NCBI RefSeq assembly: GCF_000934605.2 | Contig: NZ_CP010897.2 | Span: 3,720,001 to 3,784,000, forward strand | Reading direction: 5' to 3' | DNA length: 64,000 nt | Source: Pandoraea vervacti | GTDB lineage: Bacteria; Pseudomonadota; Gammaproteobacteria; Burkholderiales; Burkholderiaceae | Part shown: positions 24,800-33,410 of the stretch, piece after piece | Numbering within the stretch: the stretch's first letter is position 1 | How the letters are laid out: the number at the start of each line of letters is the position of its first letter | Position numbers and translations under genes: made by a program | Notes under the pieces: model-generated | Database searches by the model: none | The model's input: the letters and a program-made list of their open reading frames with translations, nothing else | Told to the model about the DNA's origin: nothing

Positions 24800-26251
24800 A
24801 TGACCCAAGCCAAGCGACACATTCACGTCAACGCGTTCAACATGAACTGCGTCGGCCACATTCACCACGGCCTGTGGACGCACCCGCGCGACCAGTCGAC
24901 GCAATACCACTCCCTCCAGTACTGGACCCACATCGCACAAGTGCTTGAGCGCGGGTTGTTCGACGGCCTCTTCATTGCCGACGTCATCGGTTACTACGAC
25001 GTCTACCAGGGCAGCGTGGATCTGACGCTGCGCGAAGGCATCCAGTTGCCGGTCAACAATCCGTGGCTGATCGTCTCGGCCATGGCGGCGGCCACAAAGC
25101 ACCTTGGCTTCGGCCTGACGGCGATGGTCGGTGCGCACAACCCGTACACCTTTGCGCGCGATGTCACCACGCTCGACCAGCTCACCGGCGGGCGCATCGG
25201 CTGGAACATCGTCACGGGGTACGTGGATAGCGGCGCGCGCGGTCTGGGCCAGAACGGGCTGGCCGAGCACGACAGTCGCTACGACCGCGCCGAGGACTTT
25301 CTCGAACTCAGCTACAAGCTGTGGGAAGGGAGCTGGGACGACGACGCCGTCATCGCCGACAAGGCGCGGCGCATTCATACGCTGCCCGACAGGGTCCGTC
25401 CCGTGACACACGACGGGCCGTTCTACCGCGCCCACGCCATCCACATGAGTGCGCCATCGCCGCAGCGAACGCCGGTGCTGTTTCAGGCGGGCACTTCGTC
25501 GCGCGGGCTGCGCTTTGCGGGACGCCACGCCGAAGGCGTCTTCATTGGCGCGAACTCGCCGGAAGCCGCACGTGCGGCATCGCGCAAGCTGCGGCAGGCT
25601 GCCGTGGAGGCGGGTCGCCGCCCGGAGGATATCAAGATCTATGCCGGCATCGCCGTGGTGCCCGGGCGCACACAGGCCGAGGCCCGCGACAAGCATGCCG
25701 AATATCTGGCCCATGCCAGTGCGGAGAGCGGCCTGGCGCACTTTGCGGCCAGCACCGGTGTCGACTTCGCCCGATTCGCGCTGGACGAGCCGATCCAGTT
25801 CGGCAACGCCAACGCCATCCAGTCCGCCACGCAGACCGCGCAGCAACAAGGCTGGACCACGCGTCGCAAATTGCTTGAGCAGTTTGCCCTGGGCAGCCGA
25901 TATCACACCATCGTGGGCGACGCCTCTCAAGTCGCGGACGAACTGGAGCGGTGGATCGATATCGGCGAGATCGACGGCTTCAACCTCACGCGCGTCGTGG
26001 TGCCCGAGACGTGGGAAGACTTCACCGATCTCATCGTCCCCGAGCTGCAAAACCGTGGGCGCTACCGGACGCAGTACGGCGGCGCCTCCGGTTCTGAAAC
26101 GTTCCGCCAGCGGCTCTTCGGTCGCGGCGACCGCCTGCCCGCACATCATGCAGGGGCGAGTTTCCGTCACGTGCCCGAGAGTGCGCAAGACACCTCTGGC
26201 CCCCATAGGGCGAGTAGTGCCAGTAGTGCCAGTAGTGCCCGAACTGCATGA
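24800..26251 (+). CDS. Bacterial-luciferase-like FMNH2-dependent monooxygenase (DmoA/NtaA/SnaA type)
   Basis: 483 residues. The start HVNAFNMNCVGHIHHGLW and RGLFDGLFIADVIGYYDVY resemble dimethyl-sulfide monooxygenase (DmoA) and nitrilotriacetate monooxygenase component A. Other family marks are LTGGRIGWNIVTGY and HDSRYDRAEDFLEL. These enzymes use FMNH2 supplied by a separate reductase, and no reductase gene is visible here. The last 35 residues are irregular and end in a SASSASSAR repeat. The flanking SfnB/DszC and SfnR genes suggest sulfide or sulfone oxidation; the substrate is inferred. Confidence 0.85.
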   Translation: MTQAKRHIHVNAFNMNCVGHIHHGLWTHPRDQSTQYHSLQYWTHIAQVLERGLFDGLFIADVIGYYDVYQGSVDLTLREGIQLPVNNPWLIVSAMAAATKHLGFGLTAMVGAHNPYTFARDVTTLDQLTGGRIGWNIVTGYVDSGARGLGQNGLAEHDSRYDRAEDFLELSYKLWEGSWDDDAVIADKARRIHTLPDRVRPVTHDGPFYRAHAIHMSAPSPQRTPVLFQAGTSSRGLRFAGRHAEGVFIGANSPEAARAASRKLRQAAVEAGRRPEDIKIYAGIAVVPGRTQAEARDKHAEYLAHASAESGLAHFAASTGVDFARFALDEPIQFGNANAIQSATQTAQQQGWTTRRKLLEQFALGSRYHTIVGDASQVADELERWIDIGEIDGFNLTRVVVPETWEDFTDLIVPELQNRGRYRTQYGGASGSETFRQRLFGRGDRLPAHHAGASFRHVPESAQDTSGPHRASSASSASSARTA

Positions 26252-26329
26252 AGCGTGCGGAAATCGTCAGTCAACGTCCGTCCTGCGCCCCAACGCCCCA
26301 GCGCCGCTACCTCGCTCCCTACTCGTCCC

Positions 26330-27541
26330 ATGACATCGACGTCAGCCTCTTCCTCAGCGCCGCCCTCGCATCGCGGCGACGCATTGCAACGCGCTCAGAC
26401 CCTGGCGACGCGCTTTGCCGAGACCGCCATCGCCCGCGACGCCGCCGGCGGCACGCCCAAGGCCGAGCGAGACGCATTGCGTCAAAGCGGCCTGCTCTCC
26501 CTTTCCATCCCGGCGGACTACGGCGGTCAGGGCGCCCAGTGGATTCAGACGCTGGAGACCGTGCGGATCCTGGCGCAGGCCGATAGCTCGGTCGCTCACG
26601 TCTACGGTTTTCACCACCTGCTGCTCGCGACCGTCCAGCTTTTCTCGAAGCCCGAGCAGTGGGTGCCGTGGGTCGAACAAACCGCACGCAACCACTGGTT
26701 CTGGGGTAACGCCCTCAATCCGCTGGACGAGCGAACCGTCGTGCGCCGCATGCGCGATACGCAGGAATGGTTCGAGTTCTCCGGCAAGAAGAGTTTTTGT
26801 TCCGGGGCACTGGACTCCGAAATGCTGATTGCCTCCGGCAAGGACGAGCGCAGCGGCAAGTTGCTCATCGCCGCCATACCGACGGCCCGCGCAGGGATCA
26901 CGATCAACAGCGACTGGAATTGCTTCGGTCAGCGCCAGACCGACAGCGGCAGCGCCCTGTTCGAACGCGTGCGGGTCGACGCCGCCGAGATGCTGCTCGA
27001 CCCCGGGCCGCTGACCACGCCGCGCGCGTCGCTGCGTCCGTTGCTCGCGCAACTGGTGTTCGTCCACATGTTCCTCGGGCTCGCGCAGGGTGCACTGGCC
27101 GAAGCGAAGCACTACACCCTGCACGAAGCGCGGCCCTGGTTCCGCTCGGGCGTCGCAAACGCCAGCGACGATCCCTACACCCTCGCCCACTACGGCGAAT
27201 TCCACGTCGCGCTGGAGAGTATGCGACTGCTGGCGCGGCAGGCGGCGACGCTATTCGACGAAGCATGGCAGCAAGGCGATTCGCTCGACGCCGACGGGCG
27301 CGGCCGTGTCGCGGTGGCCGTCGCCACGGCAAAGGTAGCCGCCTCGCGCCACGGCCTCGACGTCGCTAGCCGACTGTTCGAGACGACCGGCGCGCGCGCC
27401 ACTCACGGCGCGTTGCGCCTCGATCGCTACTGGCGAAACCTGCGCGTGCAAACGCTGCACGATCCGGTGGATTACAAGCTTCAGGACATCGGGAACTGGG
27501 CGCTCAACGCTCAGGCGCCGGCCCCGTCCTTCTATTCCTGA
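26330..27541 (+). CDS. DszC-like flavin-dependent monooxygenase of acyl-CoA dehydrogenase fold
   Basis: 403 residues from the ATG at 26330; a GTG-type upstream extension of 25 residues is possible but low-complexity. It shares the fold of the SfnB pair but is clearly a third type: SLSIPADYGGQGAQWIQTLE, YGFHHLLLATVQLF, KKSFCSGALDSEM and the closing RNLRVQTLHDPVDYKLQD. The VDYK ending is closer to the dibenzothiophene-monooxygenase (DszC) branch. It is followed 10 bases later by the sigma-54 activator. Predicted cytoplasmic and flavin-dependent; substrate unknown. Confidence 0.8.
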   Translation: MTSTSASSSAPPSHRGDALQRAQTLATRFAETAIARDAAGGTPKAERDALRQSGLLSLSIPADYGGQGAQWIQTLETVRILAQADSSVAHVYGFHHLLLATVQLFSKPEQWVPWVEQTARNHWFWGNALNPLDERTVVRRMRDTQEWFEFSGKKSFCSGALDSEMLIASGKDERSGKLLIAAIPTARAGITINSDWNCFGQRQTDSGSALFERVRVDAAEMLLDPGPLTTPRASLRPLLAQLVFVHMFLGLAQGALAEAKHYTLHEARPWFRSGVANASDDPYTLAHYGEFHVALESMRLLARQAATLFDEAWQQGDSLDADGRGRVAVAVATAKVAASRHGLDVASRLFETTGARATHGALRLDRYWRNLRVQTLHDPVDYKLQDIGNWALNAQAPAPSFYS

Positions 27542-27551
27542 GGTCACGCGC

Positions 27552-28766
27552 ATGGCAACCCTGCCGGTATGGCCCCCGCTGCCCCAGCGCTCGCAACCCG
27601 CGGGCGCGGCGGATCACGCATCCCGGGACAGCGCTGCCGACTGGATCTTCGTCGATCCGCGCTCGCGCGACCTGCTCATGGAAGTCGAGCAGGTCGCGCC
27701 CAGCGATGCGAGCATTCTCATCACCGGCGAGACAGGGACCGGCAAGGAACTGATCGCCCGGCACATTCACGGTTCCAGCCCGCGCCGTGCCGGACCGTTC
27801 GTGAAGGTCAGTTGCGGAGCGTTCTCCGAGTCGCTCGTCGATGCCGAACTGTTCGGCTATGAAAACGGCGCGTTTGCCGGCGCGTTTGGCGCGCAGCCGG
27901 GCTGGTTCGAGCAGGCCAACGGCGGCACCATCTTTCTCGACGAGATCAACGACCTGCCGCTGTCGGTGCAGAACAAGCTCCTGCGCGTGTTGCAGGAGCG
28001 CGAAGTGAGCCGCCTGGGCGGGCGACAGTCGTTGCCGGTCGACGTGCGCGTGCTGGCCGCCGCCTCGACCGATCTCGAACGGCTCGTGAGCGAGAAACGC
28101 TTTCGCAAGGACCTGTATTACCGCCTGAACGTCATCAGCCTGAATGTGCTCACGCTCCGGGAGCGTCCGGGCGACATCGTGCCGCTCGCACGCTACTTCA
28201 TTGACACCTACAGCAAGCGGCTGGGTTACCGGAAGCTCGCCCTCACGCCCGATGCCGAGCAAAAGCTGATACAGGCGCCATGGCATGGCAACGTGCGCGA
28301 ACTGGAGAACGTCATCCATCGCACGCTGCTGCTGTGCGAGCAAAGCGAGATCGACGCGGCGAGCCTTCGCCTGCCGGCAGCCCCTTCCGCCGCCGCGTCC
28401 GCCACCTCGTCCTCAGCCGCGTCGATTGCCCAGGCATCGCCAGCCACAGACCAGTACAACGTCGCCGCAAGCGGCTCGCGCCCCGCGCCGGACGAGGACA
28501 TGGCGGCACTGCGTCGCGCCATCCTGCGGTTGTGCGAATCGCGGGGCGCGAATCTGCATCAGCTCGTGGAAGACACCCTGCTGCGCGAAGTCTTCCGCGT
28601 GAGTCACTACAGCCAGAGCGAAACCGCCCGCCTGCTGGGCATCAGCCGCAACGTGGTGCGCGCCCGCCTGATCCGTCTCGGCGAGATCGGCCCGCCACGC
28701 AAGACCGCGTGCGATGCCCCCCACACCGACACACCTCTCGATATCGAAACGCGAAAACTGCAATGA
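27552..28766 (+). CDS. sfnR: Sigma-54-dependent activator without sensor domain (SfnR-like)
   Basis: 404 residues. The AAA+ core has Walker A GETGTGKE (59-66) and Walker B GTIFLDEI (125-132). The sigma-54 contact loop, normally GAFTGA, reads GAFAGA (106-111). There is no receiver, GAF or PAS domain before it, as in SfnR of Pseudomonas putida, whose level rather than a ligand sets activity. A Ser/Ala-rich linker (about 280-315) leads to a Fis-type helix-turn-helix (ETARLLGISRNVVRARL). Its stop overlaps the ssuD start (ATGA). It probably activates organosulfur genes; I found no convincing -24/-12 promoter in the local gaps. Confidence 0.87.
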   Translation: MATLPVWPPLPQRSQPAGAADHASRDSAADWIFVDPRSRDLLMEVEQVAPSDASILITGETGTGKELIARHIHGSSPRRAGPFVKVSCGAFSESLVDAELFGYENGAFAGAFGAQPGWFEQANGGTIFLDEINDLPLSVQNKLLRVLQEREVSRLGGRQSLPVDVRVLAAASTDLERLVSEKRFRKDLYYRLNVISLNVLTLRERPGDIVPLARYFIDTYSKRLGYRKLALTPDAEQKLIQAPWHGNVRELENVIHRTLLLCEQSEIDAASLRLPAAPSAAASATSSSAASIAQASPATDQYNVAASGSRPAPDEDMAALRRAILRLCESRGANLHQLVEDTLLREVFRVSHYSQSETARLLGISRNVVRARLIRLGEIGPPRKTACDAPHTDTPLDIETRKLQ

Positions 28767-29893
28767 ACCCCGACATCTTCTGGTTTCTGCCCACCTCGGG
28801 CGACACACGTTATCTCGGCAAGTCCGATTTCGGACGCCCTGCCACCAACGCCTACATGCGCCAGATCGCGGAAACGGCCGAGCGACTGGGTTTCGACGGC
28901 CTGCTCATTCCGACCGGCAGTTCGTGTCTGGATCCGTGGGTGACGGCCGCCAGCCTGATTCCCGTCACGCAACGCATCAAGCTGCTCGTGGCGCTGCGCA
29001 CGTCGCTGGGCAACCCAACCGCATCGGCCCGGCAGGCGGCAACGCTGGACCAGGCGCTCGGTGCGGGGCGCCTGCTGCTCAATGTCGTGCCCGGGGGCGA
29101 CGCGACCGAACTGGCGGCGGACGGCGTGTTCTATTCGCACGACGAACGCTACACGGCAGGTGACGAGTTTCTGAGCGTTTGGCGCCGTCTGCTGCAAGGC
29201 GAGAAAGTCGACTTCGAAGGCCAGCATCTGAAAGTGACCGGCGCGCAGAATTTCTTCGAACCGGCCACGCAGCCCCATCCCCCGCTGTACTTCGGTGGTT
29301 CGTCACCGGCGGCGCACGAATTGGCGGCCAGACATGTGGATGCGTATCTCAGTTGGGGAGAGCCGCCCGATGCCGTGGCCGCGAAGATCGCCGATGTTCG
29401 CGCGCGTGCGCAGCGGCATGGCCGCACGCTGCGCTTCGGCGTGCGGCTGCACGTCATCGTGCGTGAGACGAGCGACGAGGCGTGGGCGGATGCCGACCGT
29501 CTGATCAGTCATCTGACCGACGACGACATTGCGGCGGCGCAGCGCAATTACGCGGGCATGGACTCGGTGGGACAAGCGCGCATGGCGTCGCTGCATGGAG
29601 GACGCCGCGACAAACTCGTCGTCGGCCCCAACCTTTGGGCGGGGGTGGGACTCGTTCGCGGCGGCGCGGGCACCGCGCTGGTCGGCAATGCCGAGGAGGT
29701 CGCCGCGCGCCTGAAGGAGTATGTCGACATCGGCGTCGACACTTTCGTGCTCTCGGGCTACCCGCATCTCGAAGAAGCGATCCGCTTCGCCGAACTGGTG
29801 TTCCCGCTACTACCGGGCAAGGCGCCCGTCACCCTGCGCGACCGCGCGCTGACCGGCGGCGCATTCGACGTGCGGGCAGGTCGCACGTCGTGA
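28763..29893 (+). CDS. ssuD: FMNH2-dependent alkanesulfonate monooxygenase
   Basis: 376 residues, close to the usual 380. SsuD marks are IFWFLPTSGDTRYLGKSD at the start, PTGSSCLDPWVTAASLIP, RLLLNVVPGGDATELAADG, YLSWGEPPD and GPNLWAGVGLVRGGAGTALV. The enzyme cleaves C1-C14 alkanesulfonates to an aldehyde and sulfite using FMNH2 from an SsuE-type reductase, which is not in the window. The start at 28763 overlaps the sfnR stop. A 10-base inverted repeat follows 28 bases after the stop. The matching ABC transporters lie on the opposite strand beyond the sulfurtransferase. Confidence 0.92.
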   Translation: MNPDIFWFLPTSGDTRYLGKSDFGRPATNAYMRQIAETAERLGFDGLLIPTGSSCLDPWVTAASLIPVTQRIKLLVALRTSLGNPTASARQAATLDQALGAGRLLLNVVPGGDATELAADGVFYSHDERYTAGDEFLSVWRRLLQGEKVDFEGQHLKVTGAQNFFEPATQPHPPLYFGGSSPAAHELAARHVDAYLSWGEPPDAVAAKIADVRARAQRHGRTLRFGVRLHVIVRETSDEAWADADRLISHLTDDDIAAAQRNYAGMDSVGQARMASLHGGRRDKLVVGPNLWAGVGLVRGGAGTALVGNAEEVAARLKEYVDIGVDTFVLSGYPHLEEAIRFAELVFPLLPGKAPVTLRDRALTGGAFDVRAGRTS

Positions 29894-29921
29894 TTCGTGA
29901 CATTGGCGTCGTTCCGCAATC

Positions 29922-29951
29922 CGCTTCGTCACGGCCTTGCCTGACGAAGCG
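29922..29951. terminator. Perfect inverted repeat after ssuD
   Basis: CGCTTCGTCA (29922-29931) and TGACGAAGCG (29942-29951) form a perfect 10-base stem with a 10-base loop, between converging genes. No T-run follows, so it may be a terminator assisted by other factors or an mRNA-stabilising end. Confidence 0.45.
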
Positions 29952-30033
29952 AAGCCAACGGGAGAACAGCGCAGTATCGAGTGGCGTCGCTAAGCCGTGG
30001 CTAAGCCGTCACTACCCTGTCAGTACCCTTACA

Positions 30034-30948
30034 CTACCCCGCCGTCACCTCAAGCTGCATCGGCAGCTCCGGTGCACTGCCCCATTCCCCGAGCGATGCG
30101 TCGTAAAGGCGCACGTTCGGATGCGCGAGCTTCATGAGCGCAAAGACCACGAGACTCGCCGATACCCCGCCGCCGCAGTAAGCGATGACGGACGTCTCGT
30201 CGTCGATGCCGGCCGCCGCGAAGCGTGCGCGCAGCGTGTCGTCATCGAGAAAACGCCCGCTGTCGGCGTCGAGCAGGCTGGCGGCCGGAATATTGATGCT
30301 CCCGGGGATGTGGCCGGCCCGCCCCTTGCGCGGCAATTCCTCGCCGCTGTACTGCGCGGGACGAAGCGCGTTGATCAAGCGCGTCGCGGCGTCGCCATTC
30401 ACGACACGTTCGACGTCTTCGCGCTGCGCGACATAGGGCTGTATCGGCGCCGGCGTGAATTCGACGCCTGCTGCGTTTTCGGGGTCAGCGCCAGCGCCTG
30501 CCTCGACCGCACGCCCCTCGGCAATCCATCGCGACCACCCGCCGTCGAGCACGTGCGCGTTCGTGAATCCATACGTTCGCAGCATCCACCACACGCGCGT
30601 CGCCCACCAGATCGAGCCGGTGCTGTAGATCACGACCAGACTGTCGTTGCCGATACCCAGCGCCTCGACGGCAGCCTTGAAAGCCGCCGGCGGCGGCAGC
30701 ATCAAATGGAACCGATGGTGCCGGTCAGAGAGCTGCGCATCGATATCGATGAATCGGGCCCCCGGGATATGACCGGCCTCGAAAGCGGCGCGCTCCGGCT
30801 GCACACGCTGCTTGATCACCGGATCGACCACCATGGTGGCGCTGCAATCGAACAGACGTAATTCCGGTCGGTGCAGATTTTCCGACAACCATTGTGTCGA
30901 GACCAGGAACCCCGGAACGATCCCGGCGGAAGAGGTGTCATGCGACAT
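30034..30948 (-). CDS. sseA: Sulfurtransferase (mercaptopyruvate/thiosulfate type, two rhodanese domains)
   Basis: 304 residues with two rhodanese domains. The N-terminal, inactive one has GHIPGARFIDID and VLDGGWSRWI; the C-terminal, active one has GHIPGSINIP and the catalytic Cys258 in AYCGGGVSAS. The CGGGVSA loop is closer to the CG[S/G]GVTA pattern of 3-mercaptopyruvate sulfurtransferases than to the CRKGVT of thiosulfate-specific rhodaneses. It transfers sulfane sulfur to cyanide or thiols. It is last in a minus-strand set of sulfonate-type transport genes, 33 bases after a permease, which suggests handling of released sulfur. Confidence 0.87.
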   Translation of the reverse strand: MSHDTSSAGIVPGFLVSTQWLSENLHRPELRLFDCSATMVVDPVIKQRVQPERAAFEAGHIPGARFIDIDAQLSDRHHRFHLMLPPPAAFKAAVEALGIGNDSLVVIYSTGSIWWATRVWWMLRTYGFTNAHVLDGGWSRWIAEGRAVEAGAGADPENAAGVEFTPAPIQPYVAQREDVERVVNGDAATRLINALRPAQYSGEELPRKGRAGHIPGSINIPAASLLDADSGRFLDDDTLRARFAAAGIDDETSVIAYCGGGVSASLVVFALMKLAHPNVRLYDASLGEWGSAPELPMQLEVTAG

Positions 30949-30981
30949 CGAAAACTCCAGTAGTGCAGCCCGCCCCGGCAG

Positions 30982-31800
30982 TCATGCCTCGGCCCAGGCT
31001 GCGAAGCGGCGCTGCACGCGGGCAATCGCTGCATCGGCCAGATAGCCGACGAGCATGGTGACCAGCACGTAGGCGTAGACCTGCGCCGACTGAAAATAGC
31101 GCTGCGCCTGCACGATGGCTTCGCCCAATCCGCCGCCGGTGACCATTTCCGCGGTGAATACGGTAATCAGACCGATCGGCAAGGCAATGCGAACGCCGGA
31201 GAGCAATGCCGGCACCGTCGCGGGCAAAATCACGTGGCGAAACAGCGCGTGCTTTCGGGTGCCCAGGGACTGCGCAGCCCATCGCAACTTCGGCGAGACC
31301 AGCGACGCGCCCGACTCGGCGGCCACGATGAACGGGAACACGCACGTGGCGAACACGAGCGCGATCTTCGAAAGACTGTCCATGCCGAGCCAGACGGTAA
31401 ACACCGGGATCAGTGCAATCTTGGGCAGCGGAAAACCGAACGCCACATAAGGCGAGAGCCACCAGCGGCAAACGCGAAATTCGGCCATGGCGAATCCGAG
31501 CGGAATGCCCACTATGCCCGCCGCGACAACGCCTAGCACCGCGCGCAGCACGCTCGTGCCCAATGTCGACCACAGCTCACCCGAGATGACGAGATGCGCG
31601 AGTGTCGCGAACACCACGCCCGGCGAGGGCAAAAATACCGCCCGAACCCACTCCTGGGCAGTGGCGAAATGCCACCCGGCGAGTACCGCGAGCAGCACCA
31701 GCCAGGGCTGCGACAGACGCCATAGCCGACGCGCCATCGTGCGCGCGCTGCGCGATCCCGACGGGACGGCGACTTCCGTGAATTTCAGCGTATCAGCCAT
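30982..31800 (-). CDS. ABC transporter permease, SsuC/TauC type (second of two)
   Basis: 272 residues from the ATG at 31800. About six membrane helices; the coupling loop reads WAAQSLGTRKHALFRHVILP. Segments FGFPLPKIALIPVFTVWLGM and GLGEAIVQAQRYFQSAQVYA are standard for the aliphatic sulfonate/nitrate/taurine permeases. It overlaps the preceding permease gene by 8 bases. With two different permeases, one ATPase and one binding protein, this system probably has a heterodimeric membrane part, whereas SsuC and TauC act as homodimers. Confidence 0.88.
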   Translation of the reverse strand: MADTLKFTEVAVPSGSRSARTMARRLWRLSQPWLVLLAVLAGWHFATAQEWVRAVFLPSPGVVFATLAHLVISGELWSTLGTSVLRAVLGVVAAGIVGIPLGFAMAEFRVCRWWLSPYVAFGFPLPKIALIPVFTVWLGMDSLSKIALVFATCVFPFIVAAESGASLVSPKLRWAAQSLGTRKHALFRHVILPATVPALLSGVRIALPIGLITVFTAEMVTGGGLGEAIVQAQRYFQSAQVYAYVLVTMLVGYLADAAIARVQRRFAAWAEA

Positions 31801-32602
31801 GCCGCCGTCCTCGTTGTCCTCGTTGCCCCGATTCGTGCCAGCGCAACAGCGCACCGGTCGACCAGCGCAGCGACGCATCGAGCGCGTACGCGACTACCGT
31901 CGTCACGAACAGCGCCGCGAACAGATAGTCGTAGCTGCCCTGATCGCCGTACTGGCCGATCAACTTCCCGATGCCCTGATTCGCAACGATCATTTCGCAC
32001 GAAATGGCGACCAGCAGCGTGAACCCCAAGGCGACGCGCACGCCCGTCAGGATCTGAGGCAACGCCGCAGGCAACACGACACGCCAAAGCAAGCCCGCCC
32101 GCGACGTGCCCAGCGAGCGCGCGCTCCATAGCAACACACGCGGCACTTCGCGTGCGCCACGCAGCGAGTAGACGATCAGCGGCAACGCTGCGGTAATCGC
32201 AATGACGATGACGTTGGTCGCGCCGCCCACGCCGAACCACAGCACCAGCAACGGAATCAGCGTCGTTTTCGGCAACGCATACGTGCAGCGCACCACGGGC
32301 GTGACAATGCGATCGAAGACGGGCAGCAACGCCATCGACAGGCCAAGCGGCACGCCCGTCAGAATGCCGGCGGCAAGTCCCCAGGCACTGGCGCGCAACG
32401 TCGTCATCAGGTTGCCCCCGATCTCGCCCGTGCGAACCAGATGCCTCGTCGCACGCCAGATGTCAGCGAGCGACGGGACAAAGCCGTCGGCCAGCCAGTG
32501 GGCCGACGCGGCAGCCTGCCAGGCGACGAACAACACAGCGACGGCCAGCAAACCGGTCACGGCGGGCAGGCAGCGTTGCCCGAGCGCAAGCGCGGCAGTC
32601 AT
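31793..32602 (-). CDS. ABC transporter permease, SsuC/TauC type (first of two)
   Basis: 269 residues, about six membrane helices, with the coupling loop LLWSARSLGTSRAGLLWRVV and CTYALPKTTLIPLLVLWFGV. The last ten residues (QRGQRGRRHG) are strongly basic. It overlaps the ATPase gene by 4 bases and the next permease by 8, so all four transport genes are translated in series. Predicted inner-membrane half of a sulfonate-type importer. Confidence 0.88.
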   Translation of the reverse strand: MTAALALGQRCLPAVTGLLAVAVLFVAWQAAASAHWLADGFVPSLADIWRATRHLVRTGEIGGNLMTTLRASAWGLAAGILTGVPLGLSMALLPVFDRIVTPVVRCTYALPKTTLIPLLVLWFGVGGATNVIVIAITAALPLIVYSLRGAREVPRVLLWSARSLGTSRAGLLWRVVLPAALPQILTGVRVALGFTLLVAISCEMIVANQGIGKLIGQYGDQGSYDYLFAALFVTTVVAYALDASLRWSTGALLRWHESGQRGQRGRRHG

Positions 32603-33408
32603 GACGGCTCCTCCGTGGGTACGCCCCTCACCTGCTCACGCACCGACAGCCAGACGTCGTTGCGCAGTTCGGAAAAGCGTTGCGACAGCATGGTCGCCTC
32701 GCGCCCGAGCGTGCGATCCAGATCGACATCCACGCGCTTCACGATGCGTCCGGGCCGCCGCGACATGACGTAGATGGTGTCGGACAGATAGACCGCCTCG
32801 TCGATGTCATGCGTGACGAGTAACGCGGTTTTGCCCGAACGCTCGAACAGACGCAGCAACTCGTCCTGCATGAACTCGCGCGTTTGCGCATCGAGCGCGC
32901 CGAACGGTTCGTCGAGCAGGAGAATCTTCGGATCGCTCGCGAAGGTGCGTGCGAGCGCGACACGCTGACGCATGCCCCCCGACAGCTCGCGCGGATAACG
33001 CCGCTCGAAGCCCTTGAGATGGATGAGATCGACATAGCGCGCGACCGTACGTTCGATCTCGTCGCTGCGCGTGCCCTTGCGGCGCAGGCCGTAAGCGATG
33101 TTCTCCGCGACGGTGAGCCATGGGAACAGCGCGTATTCCTGAAAGACCACCCCACGGTCGACACCCGGCCCCGTAATCCGCTCGCCAAAGGTCGCGCACA
33201 CGCCGTGAGAGGCTTCGACGAACCCGCCGAGGATGTAGAGCAGCGTGCTCTTGCCGCAACCGGACGGACCGACGAGCGAGACCAGCTTGCCGGCCGGGAC
33301 ATCCAGCGCAATATTGTCGAGCGCGACGACGCGCTCGCCGTCCTTGTCGAAAACCTTCGACAGACCGGCGACATGGATGGCCGCCGCGGTGTCTTGCAGG
33401 CTGCTCAT
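32599..33408 (-). CDS. ABC transporter ATPase, SsuB/TauB type
   Basis: 269 residues. Walker A GPSGCGKST near residue 47, Q-loop FQEYALFPW, signature LSGGMRQRVALARTFA, Walker B ILLLDEPFGALDAQT and H-loop VTHDIDEAVYL are all intact. The FGALDAQTR pattern is typical of nitrate/sulfonate/taurine ATPases. It directly follows the binding protein gene (2-base gap) and overlaps the first permease gene. Confidence 0.92.
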   Translation of the reverse strand: MSSLQDTAAAIHVAGLSKVFDKDGERVVALDNIALDVPAGKLVSLVGPSGCGKSTLLYILGGFVEASHGVCATFGERITGPGVDRGVVFQEYALFPWLTVAENIAYGLRRKGTRSDEIERTVARYVDLIHLKGFERRYPRELSGGMRQRVALARTFASDPKILLLDEPFGALDAQTREFMQDELLRLFERSGKTALLVTHDIDEAVYLSDTIYVMSRRPGRIVKRVDVDLDRTLGREATMLSQRFSELRNDVWLSVREQVRGVPTEEPS

Positions 33409-33410
33409 CG

